Positions 1 to 11,184 are shown, counted from the stretch's first letter. The stretch: DNA of 47,037 bases from Salisapilia sapeloensis (GCA_023334545.1 JAADVB010000151.1:1-47037); one strand, 5' to 3'. Notes: generated by a model from the sequence alone, not told the origin. A program made the numbers and translations.

Positions 1-1
1 A

Positions 2-235
2 ACTAGCGCAAGTAAATCGAATGCACCTTCAACTTGGATGACTGCCGACGATCTACCGCGATACGCTCGACACGATTCCCACGAAAACATGACAGAGGAA
101 CATACGATACACGTGGATAGGAATGGAAAGGTAAAGAGCGACGTTAGAGTAAGGGAAATTGCCAAAGAGTTAGGTTATGATTCCTCTTACAATTCGTCCA
201 TGTTTGTTTTACGATACCTACTATGCCTTGTATAA
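2..235 (+). CDS. 3' end of an unidentified gene (partial)
   Basis: Frame 2 is open from the window edge to a TAA at 233-235 and gives about 77 residues of C-terminal sequence. The product begins outside the window. The visible part is hydrophilic, with stretches such as HVDRNGKVKSDVRVREIAKE, and ends in a short hydrophobic tail (MFVLRYLLCLV). A canonical AATAAA lies 18 bp after the stop, which supports a real plus-strand gene end here. I do not recognise a family. The last residues could instead be intron read-through, because a GT-containing, AT-rich stretch follows the Ser-Ser codons near 200. Confidence 0.45.
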   Translation, partial: TSASKSNAPSTWMTADDLPRYARHDSHENMTEEHTIHVDRNGKVKSDVRVREIAKELGYDSSYNSSMFVLRYLLCLV

Positions 236-252
236 TATTCGATTTTCTGTTG

Positions 253-258
253 AATAAA
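253..258 (+). terminator. candidate polyadenylation signal
   Basis: AATAAA, 18 bp downstream of the stop of the partial left-hand gene, followed by AT-rich, T-rich sequence. Confidence 0.5.
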
Positions 259-696
259 CACCACCTTTTTTATTCTTGCTTACTTTTGGTTATGCTGTCA
301 GATTGACTTTTAGATACACTGACAATTTGCCCTAAAACAGTACCCTGACTCCTTTGCTCTTTTCATTATGGCTATGATATATAGAGATTAATGAAACAAT
401 GGGAAAGAAAATTCCTAAACGCGTCTATAATCAATTCTTTTATTTATATTGTGCCTTTTAGTAAAATTGGTCGATTTGGATCGATTTGACTGTAGGTTTC
501 AATTCGGCGCTAGTATTTTACTGGCTTTTATTGGTTAAAATTAAGCTATTTAAACTAATCAGATCGCGAAGAATGTGGATCGTCTATTATGACTCAAAAT
601 ATATAAGAAAATGTATAGTAGGATCGATTCTCGGACCGATACCGGACATTTTGAATGCAACTCACAATACTAAGCAAGAATTAATCTGCATCAACC

Positions 697-763
697 TGTA
701 GAGCCCACTTCTAATGGGCTTAACCGTTTTGGATAATGGCGAGTAGATTGCTCGACGTCTACA
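697..763. repeat. 67-nt nested inverted-repeat element
   Basis: The outer arms are TGTAGA (697-702) and TCTACA (758-763), perfect complements with TG...CA ends. Inside are two hairpins: AGCCCA/TGGGCT (702-707 and 715-720, 7-nt loop) and CGAG/CTCG (740-743 and 751-754, 7-nt loop). The fold resembles a small three-arm RNA or the terminal fragment of an LTR-type element. I found no target-site duplication, tRNA B box or coding sequence nearby, so its nature is open. Confidence 0.35.
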
Positions 764-944
764 TAGTCCTAAGACTGGAAATTCATCGCAAGTGTCTTCC
801 AGAGCCAGCAATGAAATTTAAACGCGCTGCAGTCTTTTCAACTTAAGCTTAAGTTACCATACATTGTGTATGAATGTAAGCGCAAAAGATACATTTTTCA
901 TTCATAAACGTAAACATGGACAACTTGTTGACTTTTAACTACGC

Positions 945-2132
945 TTAGCTGCTAATACTGATGCTCTTAGAAAAAGAAGCTGACATAGAAGCTGATGCGG
1001 AGTTTGTGTTCATCTTCGCTCGAAGCTCATCACTCCTCAGTGCTCTAGCATCCATTCGCACCGCTTCATACAGACACGGAGAGCAAAAGACAACATCTAG
1101 CTTGCTCATCTCGTTGTCTTGAGTGATCTCATACATGCGCTTCTTCACTTGACAATCATTGCAGAGCAAATGGTAGCAAAGACGGCAAAACTTTGCGTTT
1201 GATGGCAGTTTCGAGTCGCAGACGGTACAGCTCCGATTATTAGTTTCCGCATACCGCTCCTCCTTGCTGCGTACATGCACCAACCACGTCAGTTTTCTCA
1301 TGATTCCGCGTTCGACATGCCGGGATGCTGTGTTCGCTATCACCTTTCCGTACGCATTTAGTACAACAGGACGGAGAATCTTTTTCGGTGAATTTGCGAG
1401 CCCTCGACTGAATGTTTCCAAAACACCGTCACTCTTTTGTCGCGCCATGTAACACAAGGCAATATTACTCCAAGAAGCTCCTTCAAGATATGATGTTTCA
1501 GGAAAGCTGACGCTGTGCGCGAGTAAGAACCCGACCCTTTCGCCACTTCGAAGTGTTCGGAAGCCTGTCAAGTCCATGTAGACAAAGTCTAGATCTTTGG
1601 CAACGTAGTTGACTAGCCCATCAAAGTCGTTTGTTCGATATTTGACGACGAATGTGTCGTAGGGATCTTCCGGTGTCGGTGATTTAATCGTTGCTAAGAT
1701 ACATTTCTTCTTTGCGTTGTCCTGGACATACGCAGTCTTTAACCGAAAGTCTGCAAGCGTGCTCGCTTCTACTCCATTCATAAAATCGTCCAGAGTACCA
1801 TTAATAGTACCGATGCCTTGCATGTCGATCAGACCTTCCGTATCCTCCGCCATGCCCACTTTGATATTCGATTTTTTGTTGATACCAAGTAGACTACTCA
1901 GAGGATCTGCATCTTTGCGTCGTGCATACACGTGAACATTTTCATTCTGACGAGTGTGCTTCCATTTCGACTTATCGCTGAAATCATCGCCAGAGTCGGC
2001 GAGGTAGTCTTCGTAAGCAGCGAGGTGGCCTTGGACTAAACTTTCTGCATATTCACGTAACTGAATTTTTTCCTCGTCAGACAGAATTAACGGTGGAAAT
2101 GGATTTGCGAACAGAGTATCGGAATTAGGCAT
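945..2132 (-). CDS. START-like domain plus FYVE-like zinc finger protein
   Basis: A single-exon gene of 395 residues. Residues ~45-275 look like a START/SRPBCC lipid-binding fold, with the 'W...E...VHVYARR' beginning and 'DTFVVKYRTNDF...FVYMDLTGFR' core seen in oomycete START proteins. Residues 302-353 carry four CxxC pairs (C302/C305, C316/C319, C324/C327, C350/C353), the eight-cysteine layout of a FYVE finger. The basic RRHHCR core that binds PI3P is absent (YHLLC instead), so membrane recognition may be lost or altered. The C-terminus is Ser-rich. START-FYVE proteins form a large family in oomycetes, probably membrane or lipid-transfer factors; the exact role is unknown. The CRE-like palindrome and an inverted repeat lie about 80 bp upstream of the start. 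Confidence 0.85.
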   Translation of the reverse strand: MPNSDTLFANPFPPLILSDEEKIQLREYAESLVQGHLAAYEDYLADSGDDFSDKSKWKHTRQNENVHVYARRKDADPLSSLLGINKKSNIKVGMAEDTEGLIDMQGIGTINGTLDDFMNGVEASTLADFRLKTAYVQDNAKKKCILATIKSPTPEDPYDTFVVKYRTNDFDGLVNYVAKDLDFVYMDLTGFRTLRSGERVGFLLAHSVSFPETSYLEGASWSNIALCYMARQKSDGVLETFSRGLANSPKKILRPVVLNAYGKVIANTASRHVERGIMRKLTWLVHVRSKEERYAETNNRSCTVCDSKLPSNAKFCRLCYHLLCNDCQVKKRMYEITQDNEMSKLDVVFCSPCLYEAVRMDARALRSDELRAKMNTNSASASMSASFSKSISISS

Positions 2133-2950
2133 ATCACACTCGTGTGTTGGGTTTCGGAGAATTAACGAAATGAACTGATCACCAACGAAAGATTAGTAGC
2201 TGAAAGACTGACGTCAATGTGTCGCATTGACACTTGAAGAGGTTACTTATATAGTTACATCCTACTGTTTATCATAAAAGAATCAATTTCCATTGCGTCA
2301 ATGCCCTGCTATGTGTCATTTAGGCATTCTGGAGAAGAAGCAAAAGGTTATGGTCTTTGATTGGGCCCTCGCTATCGTTATGGGAGCATCACATTGACTC
2401 CAAGTGATGCCATGCTTCTTGTAGCTTGTGTGCCACGAGCTCTAATGTATAATAGGGCGGAAGACCAGGTATAATTCCCCGGTTTTTGCAGCGAGCTGAA
2501 CGGAAGATAGCGGGAAACATGTGGCATACTTGACAGGCGACTCAGATGCACTAGTGAAAAGTTGAATGAAAAGACCAATTTACATATATCTGAATGTTAA
2601 TGGATTCTTCTGATTCTTCTGCCTCTTCAAGCCCATGATCTTTGTTACCGCTCTCCATGGTTTTGACTACCTTATAACTTCAACAAGTCTATGAGATGGA
2701 GGTACCATTCTGCACTTTTGCATGGAACGTTTCCCACTTCTATCTCTTTGTCATCGATCACCTAACTAGTTTGATGTTAGTTTACGTGTTCAAAATGTCT
2801 ACCACACACTCATGACCGTACAATAATCATCAGAAACTGTGCATTCGACTCAAGGTGGGAAACCAAAATAATTTTTGTTCTATTTTCTTTTCTTGCTAAA
2901 GTTGGTACCTCCACGGTACAACGAAGACAACCACTACCGAGATAATCGCC
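2133..2950. other. divergent intergenic/promoter region
   Basis: This 818-bp region lies between the START-FYVE start (-) and the POP1 start (+), so it must hold both promoters. No convincing ORF is present; the minus frame 2378-2578 has no domain. It contains TGACGTCA at 2209-2216 and the inverted repeat GTCAATG-TGTCG-CATTGAC at 2213-2231. Confidence 0.6.
2209..2216. promoter_or_regulatory. CRE-like palindrome TGACGTCA
   Basis: A perfect bZIP/CRE octamer 77 bp upstream of the START-FYVE start codon. It overlaps a perfect 7-bp inverted repeat (2213-2219 with 2225-2231). A regulatory role is inferred from sequence and position only. Confidence 0.35.
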
Positions 2951-5669
2951 ATGAGCTCGAGTACGTTTGGTGCTCGGATTGCGCAGGTGCTAGAGTTTGC
3001 CGATGCACGCGGACCAGAGCTGCAAGCTTTGCATGAAACTGCAAGCTGTGCACAATTGGCGACTGATGGAGAGATTAAGATAGAAACGCAGAGGCGGCTA
3101 CGACGGCGGCGAGCCAATGCATTTAAAGCCTATCGTCTTCCCCGTCGACTTCGTACGGATAAACCATCCCAATCGGAGAATCGCCAAGAAGAAGAGTACA
3201 TAGGACTATCTGCTAAAAAGCAGTTGACACAAACGTCGGAGCCGCTAGTACAGCCAAGTGACCCATCTACACGCAGCCGAAAGCATCGTCGTCGGCCACA
3301 GCAACTGGCGATTGAACGCTCTTGGCAGCACACCCAGGCTGTAAATGCACAGAGTAATGGTGAGCAAGCTTCCAAGAATGTTTGGTTAGCAACGCATCTA
3401 TGGCACGCCAAGCGGATGCACATGGCATCTCGATATGGAATGCAATTGCCTACTAGACGATGCGACAAATCCGTCTCTGCTTCCCTCCAGGTTCTGCCAT
3501 CTCTGCTTTAGTAAATACTGACAAGATTTAAACTCAGCGACGATGTCTAGGCCCTACGTCAGAAAGCCACCGTGCACGATATGTCGTACTACGGTCTTTT
3601 GGAATTGGATGGACGAGCTCAGCTGATCCTGGAAGTCCTGGAGCTCGTTACAGTACACATTTCATTGTTCTACTAAAAAGCTTATCTGATGCAGTTTTAT
3701 AGGATCCTGGTGCGTCGGACCTCGAGGATGAATCGATCGTGTTAGGAAAACAAGAAGGACAGAGCATGCTGTATCACGCGAACGAGTTTCCGCGCTGTGC
3801 GATTTGTCCTGTGAAGTTTATGTGGCTTCCTCAACGTTCCGATCAGAAGGATGCTTCTGATATCGAGCCGCTATCGGACGATTGGAAGAATTCGAGACGT
3901 CAGGTCTGGCTGTGGATCCACTCTGCTTCCTTTGTCGAAGCAGCGAATGCAATCGGATCTGCTTGTCGAGCTGTTGTTTCTCCTAATGAAAGCATCTTTG
4001 TCTTGGACCGACGCGGAGAACTGTGTCGATTCAAGCTACGTGGTAAGGAATCTGCATCTATCTTGCGTACGCTGCTGCAACAGCCGAAAGCAGCTCATAG
4101 GGATGATACTCCCGACCTGGATGTGGATGCGAAAGATCTAGGTGGATACACGCCCAATGATGTCATGACGTTTGGTCTCCACAATTTAGGTATATTCCAG
4201 CGGGACCTTAACGCAACGTCGAATAAAAATGGAGTAGTGTACTCTGTTGTCGCACAAGACCCACGAGTGCGTCATAAACGGGAAGAAGAGAAAGCGACGG
4301 CGTGGTCTAGCTCGCTGTCTCTATTACAGGAACCAAACGCTAGTTTTACGGATGTTACGTGCCCAGTGTCTGGGGTGTCTCTAACGACGACTCAGAGTGG
4401 GGATGATGAGCCAGATACGGCGTTAATCCTCCAGCAACTCGACCACATAACATCGTGGACTCGACAGGCAGAAAGCAACGGAAACGATCCCAAGGCGACG
4501 TACCCTAACGTACCCCCACATAAAGTGCAAATATGCTCAGATGACGTAGAGATGACCAACGCTGATGAGAATACCTGTCACCCGTGCTCACTCTTGTGCT
4601 CGGTGTCTGGACGTAAAGATATCGCCGACGCTTTCCGTCCTGATGACGAATTGAATCAGGAACTGTATGAGGAGCGTCGACAGCACCGTTTGGGAGCACC
4701 CAGTCGATCTATGGAGTTGAGATCCAAGCATGATGGGAAGTTGCATCTGATGCTGATATATCAAAAGGATAAATTTCCTAGCACGGGTGGATGGGACATG
4801 ATCATGTCTCCTGCATACGCACCTTCCCTCCTGCACGCTTTATCATTTGCTGGGGCTCTTGTCGTTGGTCTTGAGGAAGATGAGGCGCTATCTACTGTCG
4901 TGAACGAATGCAGCTTCCCTAGAGACTATCCTGACACGAAAGCAGGTGAAGCGTATTGGAAAGAGCTTGCGTCTGACTTGGAAAAGAAAGATAAAAATCG
5001 TCCGAAGGGAAAGCGATATTTGTACGAAAAGGATGGAGTGTCTAATCCTTTTCAACCGGAGTGGCATCACCTCTTCTCAAGTGACGAAGACACAGAGGAA
5101 TCGTTCTGTGTTTTACGTGGTAAAGACTACTTGGAACCATTCGGCTTCCATGGCGTTGATGAAGAGGACGAAGAGCGAGAAGTAGTGCCAATGGCGATCC
5201 CAACATTGATCCGCGTGACCATACTCTTCCCTCGACGTGGTCGAGTGGAACCAAATGCAATGGTATGCATTTACGTCGACAGTATATATTCTCTAGTAGA
5301 CTAACTCGTTCATCAGTTGTTTGCACCAACACCGGATGAACAAAAGTTGTATGCGACTCGATCCAATTGGCACGGGACAGAAGTGAAGAAAGGAAGCAAG
5401 AAACAGGTTGGTCGATCATACTACATATACCAAAGTCTATAAAACGAATGAAATGTATATAGGTGAAGAATCGAGATGTTATCGGGTATGTGACATCCGC
5501 CATATATGACAAGCCGAAAGGAGCGTATCGAGCAATCGGATTTTGTGAGTGCGATCGACTACAACATCTTGCTATCTCTCAGTCGACTCCAGAAGGATAT
5601 ATGGTTATGCTGCTTCCACCTCGTGGGAACATCTATCGCCCCGTCTTGCTCCACATCGAAGCCAACTAG
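2951..5669 (+). CDS. POP1: POP1, large protein subunit of RNase P and RNase MRP
   Basis: Exons 2951-3490, 3551-3646, 3703-5262, 5317-5406 and 5463-5669 give 830 residues; introns are 60, 56, 54 and 56 nt. The N-terminal POP1 domain shows RRRRANAFKAYRLPRRLR (~51-70), a basic RKHRRRP patch and the family hallmark WLATHLWHAKRMHM (~150-163). The hallmark continues across exon 2 as DMSYYGLLELDG, which fixes both splice junctions. A POPLD-type segment follows at ~540-650 (GWDMIMSPAYAPSLLHALSFAGA). The protein works in the nucleus/nucleolus on pre-tRNA 5' ends and rRNA processing as the scaffold of the RNP. Its stop lies 77 bp from the stop of the convergent sirtuin. The final exon ends in YRPVLLHIEAN, as expected for the family's C-terminal fold. 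Confidence 0.93.
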
Positions 5670-5746
5670 TGTAGTTTTGGACCAACAGATTGGAAAACGC
5701 ATGGTTAGACATAAACAACAGGACTTGAAATCTCGCCTGCTTCGCA

Positions 5747-7701
5747 TTAGTCGACCGATTCAAAATTGCCATCCCCACCTTGCGCTCTTTCACTGTCCAT
5801 CGCATCGTCTTCCGCATTTTCTTCTGACGGAGCGACGTTGTCGTCCACATGCTCCGCTGCATTTACGCCTTCAACCTCATCTCCATCGTTTGACGAGCTG
5901 TCTGCCTCGTCATTCTCTCCTTCACTCGAACTGCTACAGCTCTCTGCTTTCGAGCCAGGGTACAAGTGTCGTGAAGGAGGTACCAATTCAAACGTCAGTG
6001 GGGCTTTCTCCTTTTCTTCTACCTGTGGCGGATGACCACATTGCTCTAGGACAGTCGGATCCGGTCGAGGTAACACCCACCCCAGCTGTCGACAAAGCTC
6101 ATCGACAATGTCATCCGAGTAGCCTAGCAAGTCGACGTCAAACTTGTGTGGTCGGCCCACTGGTTCCCTACAACATCTATAAGTTTCTTCACGACAGCAA
6201 GTGTATCCATGTGACGTACCTGTTGATTAGAACCATGGGAGTGGATGGAGCGATTCGACTAACGATGCCACGGACAGGGTTTACTTTTAATGAAGAGCCC
6301 ATGACGAGCACAAGGTCTGCATTGCGTTCATCTCGTTCAATCGAGTCATGGAAGCGTTTCGGCAAGGACTCGCCAAAGAAGACAATGTCAGGTTTAATGA
6401 CCCCGTCTTCCGATTGACATGCTTGACACATTGGTACACGCTGGTTCTCTACGTCATCACGAATGTCTTCGCTCGAGTACAATTTCTTGCAATGGAGGCA
6501 GGTGGCGGTCGCAAAGGATCCGTGGCATTGGATGCACTTGTCATGAGAAATACCGGCTGCCTGTTCTAACATGTCAATGTTCTGGCTGTACACACGCAGA
6601 AGTTTGCCTTTTTCTTCCAGTAGCTTAAGGAAGTAGTGGCTCCTGCAAACATGAAACGTGAGAATGGGGATGTAGTATCATGATGAAGTGTCTTACTTGG
6701 ATGGAACGAACGTGAAGCCATTAGCTTTCGGGAATAGTTCCTTTGCAAAGGCAAAGAACGGTCGAGGGTTTGTCCGGAAGAACTCGATGTCTACAAGGAG
6801 ATGCTTGTAAGTATAGGAAGAGCATGTTGTGTAAAGTAGATCATACCGAACATGCACTGCGGATTCGGCAAGTTGTACTCACCCAGTCTCTATATGTGTC
6901 GCATGTTGATATACCAATATTTTATCCAGATTTCCAAATGACATGCGACGTACATTGTATATGCCATTCTCAGAGCGAAAGTCTGGAATGCCACAGGATA
7001 CAGAAATCCCAGCTCCTGCTAAAACGACGATACGTTTGGACGTCTGTAGCAACTGGACAACGTCTTGGACTGTATTGATGTGACTAAGCTTCTCTCGTGG
7101 CTGTGCAAAAGCGGTAAGCAACGGACTAGAGCAGAATACGACAATACGATAACGTACTGGAGCCGAAGGCTGGATCAAGCGGAAGCCCATGGACATGATG
7201 GCATCCCACAGCTCGTCATCGTCGATAGCCACGCCATCGGCGATGCTAAGTCCAAGTGTTTCTAGCACTTGCCCTGGTAAGACGCCTGCGGCTTTCTAAA
7301 CTCTCATATTACTTTGTGTTCTAAAATAGGCGTTTCTGGCACTCTACCTGCTGCATGATCCACATGAGGAATGCATCTTCTTTTGATGTGGTAGATGAGG
7401 AAGAAAATAACGCGGGTGATTCCGAGTCTTCACCTTCACTGTTTGCGAGTCCATTGTCTTCGCTACTGACATTTCCTTCAGTTCCCATAACGTCTGTTGG
7501 TACGGCCGGTGTCGCTGTATTCGTCTCTTCTTCGTCATCAGAAGATCGATGCTTTTTAGATGGAGGGGGCGTCGAATGCTGATTCAGACTCTGACTTCGA
7601 TCACGACTTGTGGAGCTAGTTGTGGATCCGACTGGGCTTGGAGCTGCTGAAGCACCTAGTGTGATCCCGTTGTCGCCATCCACATTCGTGTAGTTGCTCA
7701 T
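5747..7701 (-). CDS. SIR2: class I sirtuin (Sir2/SIRT1-like NAD-dependent deacetylase)
   Basis: Exons read 7701-7348, 7295-7158, 7100-6954, 6889-6847, 6790-6697, 6642-6220 and 6167-5747, giving 539 residues. The core has [15 protein letters not shown] (193-207, NAD binding), a QNID box (279-282), the catalytic H299 in QCHGSF, and a zinc site C307/C310/C331/C334. After the last junction comes [18 protein letters not shown], which closely follows SIRT1 and chooses the second of two AG acceptors. The N-terminal ~115 residues are Ser/Thr-rich with a KKHR basic patch, probably a nuclear signal; the C-terminus is acidic. Exon 4 is only 43 nt ([13 protein letters not shown]). It removes acyl groups from lysines using NAD and releases nicotinamide. 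The 57-nt intron 7157-7101 is in frame and free of stops, so a retained form would add 19 residues. Confidence 0.92.
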
Positions 7702-8581
7702 AATGAAGTTAAGTTGAAGTTGTTGATGCGGCGAATTTGAAACGGACCAAAGTAGTTCTAAAGTAAGGATATGGGCTGCTGTTCGTAGGCGACCAGGGTG
7801 CTCGTTGTGGGCGGGGAAATATCAATACGGCAACGATAGCGGCTTTAGGTAGCGATAGAGGTGGTACACGGCGGTTGTAGACGGTTGCGGACGCTGGCAG
7901 AAGCTCAAGTGATCGCTGGTCACTGGTTATTCCTGCGTTTCGCTTTTTGTTGTCATGGGTAAGAAAAGAAGAAAGAAAAGAAATTTAGGTGATTGGTGGA
8001 AAATATGAAGCGGGAGCTCTTGGATGCATTATTGCGTATCATGAGAAGACGTGAGTATCTATTGCTTAGACGTATTAGAAAGCAAAGTTAGCAAAAGTAA
8101 AGGACAAAGCAGCTAAAGGAACTTATGCATTAAATGGGATAGTATGACGATATGATGTTAATGCAAATGCCCAATGCAATTGATTGCAAACTCCATCATG
8201 ATGGATTCAAAGACAAAAGGATGCTTGAAGTCCATCGCGATCCACTAGGCGAAAGTAAGACGAGTGGATACAAGGGCAAATTTTTTGTTGGGAGATCCAA
8301 ATTCCTACTTTGTGCTGCTTCCGAACAAGTCATTTAAATCCAAATTACGATTTCGTGATAAGTTGTCGTATGTCAGTGCTTTCGAATAGAAACTTCTCTC
8401 GCTTGCCTCGAATAAAGACTTCTGTTGCAGATATAAAATAAATCTGGTAGTCTTCTTAAACAGATGTGCAAAAGGTATGTTGGTCTCGTTCCTAGATTAC
8501 CATAAATAGACATTTCTGCTGCGTCGTTTCAAAATATCATTGCGAATAGCTATCACATATTTTCATCCTTTGATCATCTCC
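7702..8581. other. divergent intergenic/promoter region
   Basis: 880 bp between the sirtuin start (-) and the flagellar gene start (+). The plus frame 8152-8337 has no recognisable domain. A perfect 12-bp palindrome CCATCATGATGG sits at 8193-8204. GA- and AG-rich stretches occur near 7960-7985. Nothing else is supported. Confidence 0.55.
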
Positions 8582-10716
8582 ATGGCGGGTGATAGTGGCA
8601 TAGGAAAAAATGCTCCTTCACCAACTATTGCTAAGTCGTCTTCGGAAAGTTCGATTGCCAAGAGGAAGCTTTCAAGTAAAATTGATCAAGAGCTACTACT
8701 GCTAGAGCGTGACGAAGGAAATCGACACTCTCGACAGCTCTCCGAATATTTTAACGAATATGCTAAGAAGATTGAACAAGTGCAGTCGAAAAATCGTCTT
8801 TTGGAGGAAGAGGTATGGATGCTCCCGGCCTGTTTCAATGGGCATATCTTTTAGGACACAACTTACAAGATAGCATAGTTATCTTTTGACAGCGGGATTA
8901 ATCGAAATGATCCATACTTCAGCGAAGAAGTCTCAGAGAAGATATGTCAGCTTGATACCCAAGGAAATCAAGTCATGGTCCGACTTGAACTTTGCCGAAA
9001 AGAAGTAGCTCGATTAAACAATTTAATCAAACGTTATGAAGGCTCGCTCGCTCATCAAAGGAGCAAATTGTATGAACTTGCTGCATTCGATCACAATCAC
9101 AATGTTCTTTTCTCTCGCGTACGCAAGATGGAAAATGAGATTGACCGTCGAATCGTCCGAATGAATGAAAAGCTAAGCAATAACCGGAAACTTCGAGCTG
9201 CGGTCGACGCTCAGCGTAGTGAAAGGGCGCGAATGGATGCGATATATACCAAGATAGCGACTGAATCCCTCTCAAAACGACACAAGGTAGAAAAGTTGAA
9301 CGCGGAGGTGAATGAGCTTCGGCAAGAAGTGGCTGAAATTGAACAGCAACTGGAAGATATTCGTCAAGAAGGAGAAGATTGGGAGATGGAATGTGATAAG
9401 AAAGCAACAGCAATATTGCAGGAGATAAAAGAGATTGCAATCGGCCAGCACACCGTTAATATAGATATGACAGAACAAGAGGAAAAGGAGACGGAGGAAG
9501 AAGCATCTACACCGACACTTTTAGAAAGTAATCAAGACGTAAGCAGGTCTACGATTTCTCGTGGCCGATGGAAGATCGGACAAACGCATGTCGTCACAGA
9601 CGTAGCATTGACCAAATACCAAGAGAACCGCAGCATTATTGAAAAAATAAACGAAGTTACTGGCACAACGACCGTATCGGGGATGATCGAGGCCTTTAAA
9701 AATCAAGGTTTGGTGCAAAGAGTCTAGTGATGGACGATATGGCTAAATGTCACTGTAGAATCTGAGCAGTTTGAGCAGATCCAACGAGTAAATCAACTGG
9801 CTGAAGAAATTGAATCACACCGGACGGTGAGCTCAAGACTACGGGAAGAGATTGGAAAGCATGTGTGCATGCATTCGTCTGTTCCACGCAGGAATTAATA
9901 TAAATATATGCATATAGGCTAAAGCAGCGCAAAGACTCAGCCGACTTTCAGAGGCTACATCGTATTAAAGGACTCCATGCTCGACTTCAGGTACGTATCT
10001 ATTCTCTAAATGAGAACCTTTGATCAATATTCATCATGTATGGGTACAGTCGAGCTTGGATCAAAAGAGTCGAAAAGATGAAGCAAATGGGGAATTGCAA
10101 TCTTTTCTTGCAGCCTTAAGACCTACTCTGTTACTCTTCCACTCCCGCATTGGATGTCCAGAAAACCACAGTATGTAGACAAAGTATACCAAGCTTGCAG
10201 AGTATTTATTCGCAAGTAGGTGAACACGACATTAAGACTCTCTTGGGTGATATCGAAGAGCAAGTACTATCCATTTTGCAAAAGTACCATGCCAAGGTCA
10301 ATGCCAAGCACATTGATGAGGATTCAGGAGACACTGTTGGGGCTGAACAAAAAAGAACTTCCTCGCGTGTGAGTACGTCAATGGATCCTGGATACTACGC
10401 CAGAAACGGGCAGTCGCATGGAACGACAAATGAAGACCATTGGGATATATTTCATGCGCCCTCTCCTCTCGACGCTATCACCAAGTTGCAGGCAGATGTG
10501 AGCAATCATACAGCAACATCCGAATCTGCTTCCCCAGATGCAAAACCGACGGCGACAGTATTGGCGAAAGATCAACCATATCGCTATCGAGGTTTGCGGC
10601 CTCCACATCTATCCGTCGATGAGTTAAGAAAGAAAGACAATGTGGAAGAAGAGTATCCATTAACGTATGGCGAACTGAAGGACCGTGTATGGCAAACAAA
10701 TAACAACAGTCCATAG
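8582..10716 (+). CDS. ODAD1: outer dynein arm docking complex coiled-coil protein (CCDC63/CCDC114/ODA-DC2 type)
   Basis: Exons 8582-8812, 8879-9707, 9759-9864, 9918-9990, 10050-10170 and 10217-10716 give 619 residues. The first ~400 residues are nearly continuous coiled coil (for example LCRKEVARLNNLIKRYEGSL). The family pattern 'MIEAFKNQESEQFEQIQRVN' (about 345-364) corresponds to the conserved block where ODA docking proteins read I..F...E..NF..F.YVNE. A second block, IGEHDIKTLLGDIEEQVLSI, matches the C-terminal helix of CCDC114. In flagella this complex fixes outer dynein arms to doublet microtubules, so the organism should make motile zoospores. The chosen ATG avoids 14 upstream in-frame residues without family similarity. 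The fifth intron is only 46 nt; that junction and the third (GT|GTGCAT) are the least certain parts of the model. Confidence 0.8.
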
Positions 10717-11184
10717 CTGCAGCTTTTGTATTTGCATCTTTTTTATTGCCACATCGAGCGTTTCGATTGATAGGAGCAGCCATGGAAATTTCCTACTGAC
10801 CCTTCATCCACGTTTGTATGGTCACTTACATAGATACTGGCAGGATATCTGATCTTTGTGTACGATTAGGCAGATGAAGAGTCTTTAACTACATTTTGAT
10901 CGTAGTATATTTAATTCCCTTTCTTTATGACACCACAGAAGCTCTAAATCAAAATGTGACTATTCGTTTCTCGTACGTACCGAGCAGAAACCTGGTAGAG
11001 ATCAACAGACACATGGAAACTGCTTGTTACGAGACGCTTTGCACTAGAAGAACGTTTCAAGTTTCTGCCACAAGGGACCCCACCTCGGACTATCGATTTC
11101 CAGCCATCGCGATCTTCGAACAGTCCTCTTGCTAATCATCACTTCTTCATTTGCGACATCTAGAACACAACGCTTTCAAGCACG
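10717..11184. other. intergenic region
   Basis: 468 bp between two plus-strand genes, holding the 3' flank of the docking gene and the promoter of the secreted fusion gene. One short open frame (10896-11135) has no domain or coding-like features. No RNA gene is visible. Confidence 0.55.

Larger units (their letters stand above)
236..944. other. AT-rich intergenic region
   Basis: This 709-bp spacer separates the end of the left plus-strand gene from the end of the START-FYVE gene. The only sizeable open frame (486-701, +) has no recognisable domain and an AT-driven composition. I see no tRNA boxes. A direct repeat of TCGATTTG occurs near 471-488. The structured element at 697-763 is listed separately. 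Confidence 0.6.

Noticed and set aside
486-701. 71-residue plus-strand ORF in the left spacer
   Set aside because: AT-driven composition and no domain; a retroelement origin was considered but no motif supports it.
697-763. tRNA or complete LTR interpretation of the nested repeat
   Set aside because: No B-box GGTTCGAATCC-like sequence, too short for an LTR, and the flanking 5 bases do not form a target-site duplication.
5506-6417. 303-residue plus-strand ORF
   Set aside because: Lies over the last POP1 exon and, antisense, over sirtuin exons; the sequence is His/Pro/Ser-rich without a domain, while both overlapped genes have clear family motifs.
8152-8337. 61-residue plus-strand ORF before the flagellar gene
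   Set aside because: No domain and no splice-compatible link to the downstream exons.
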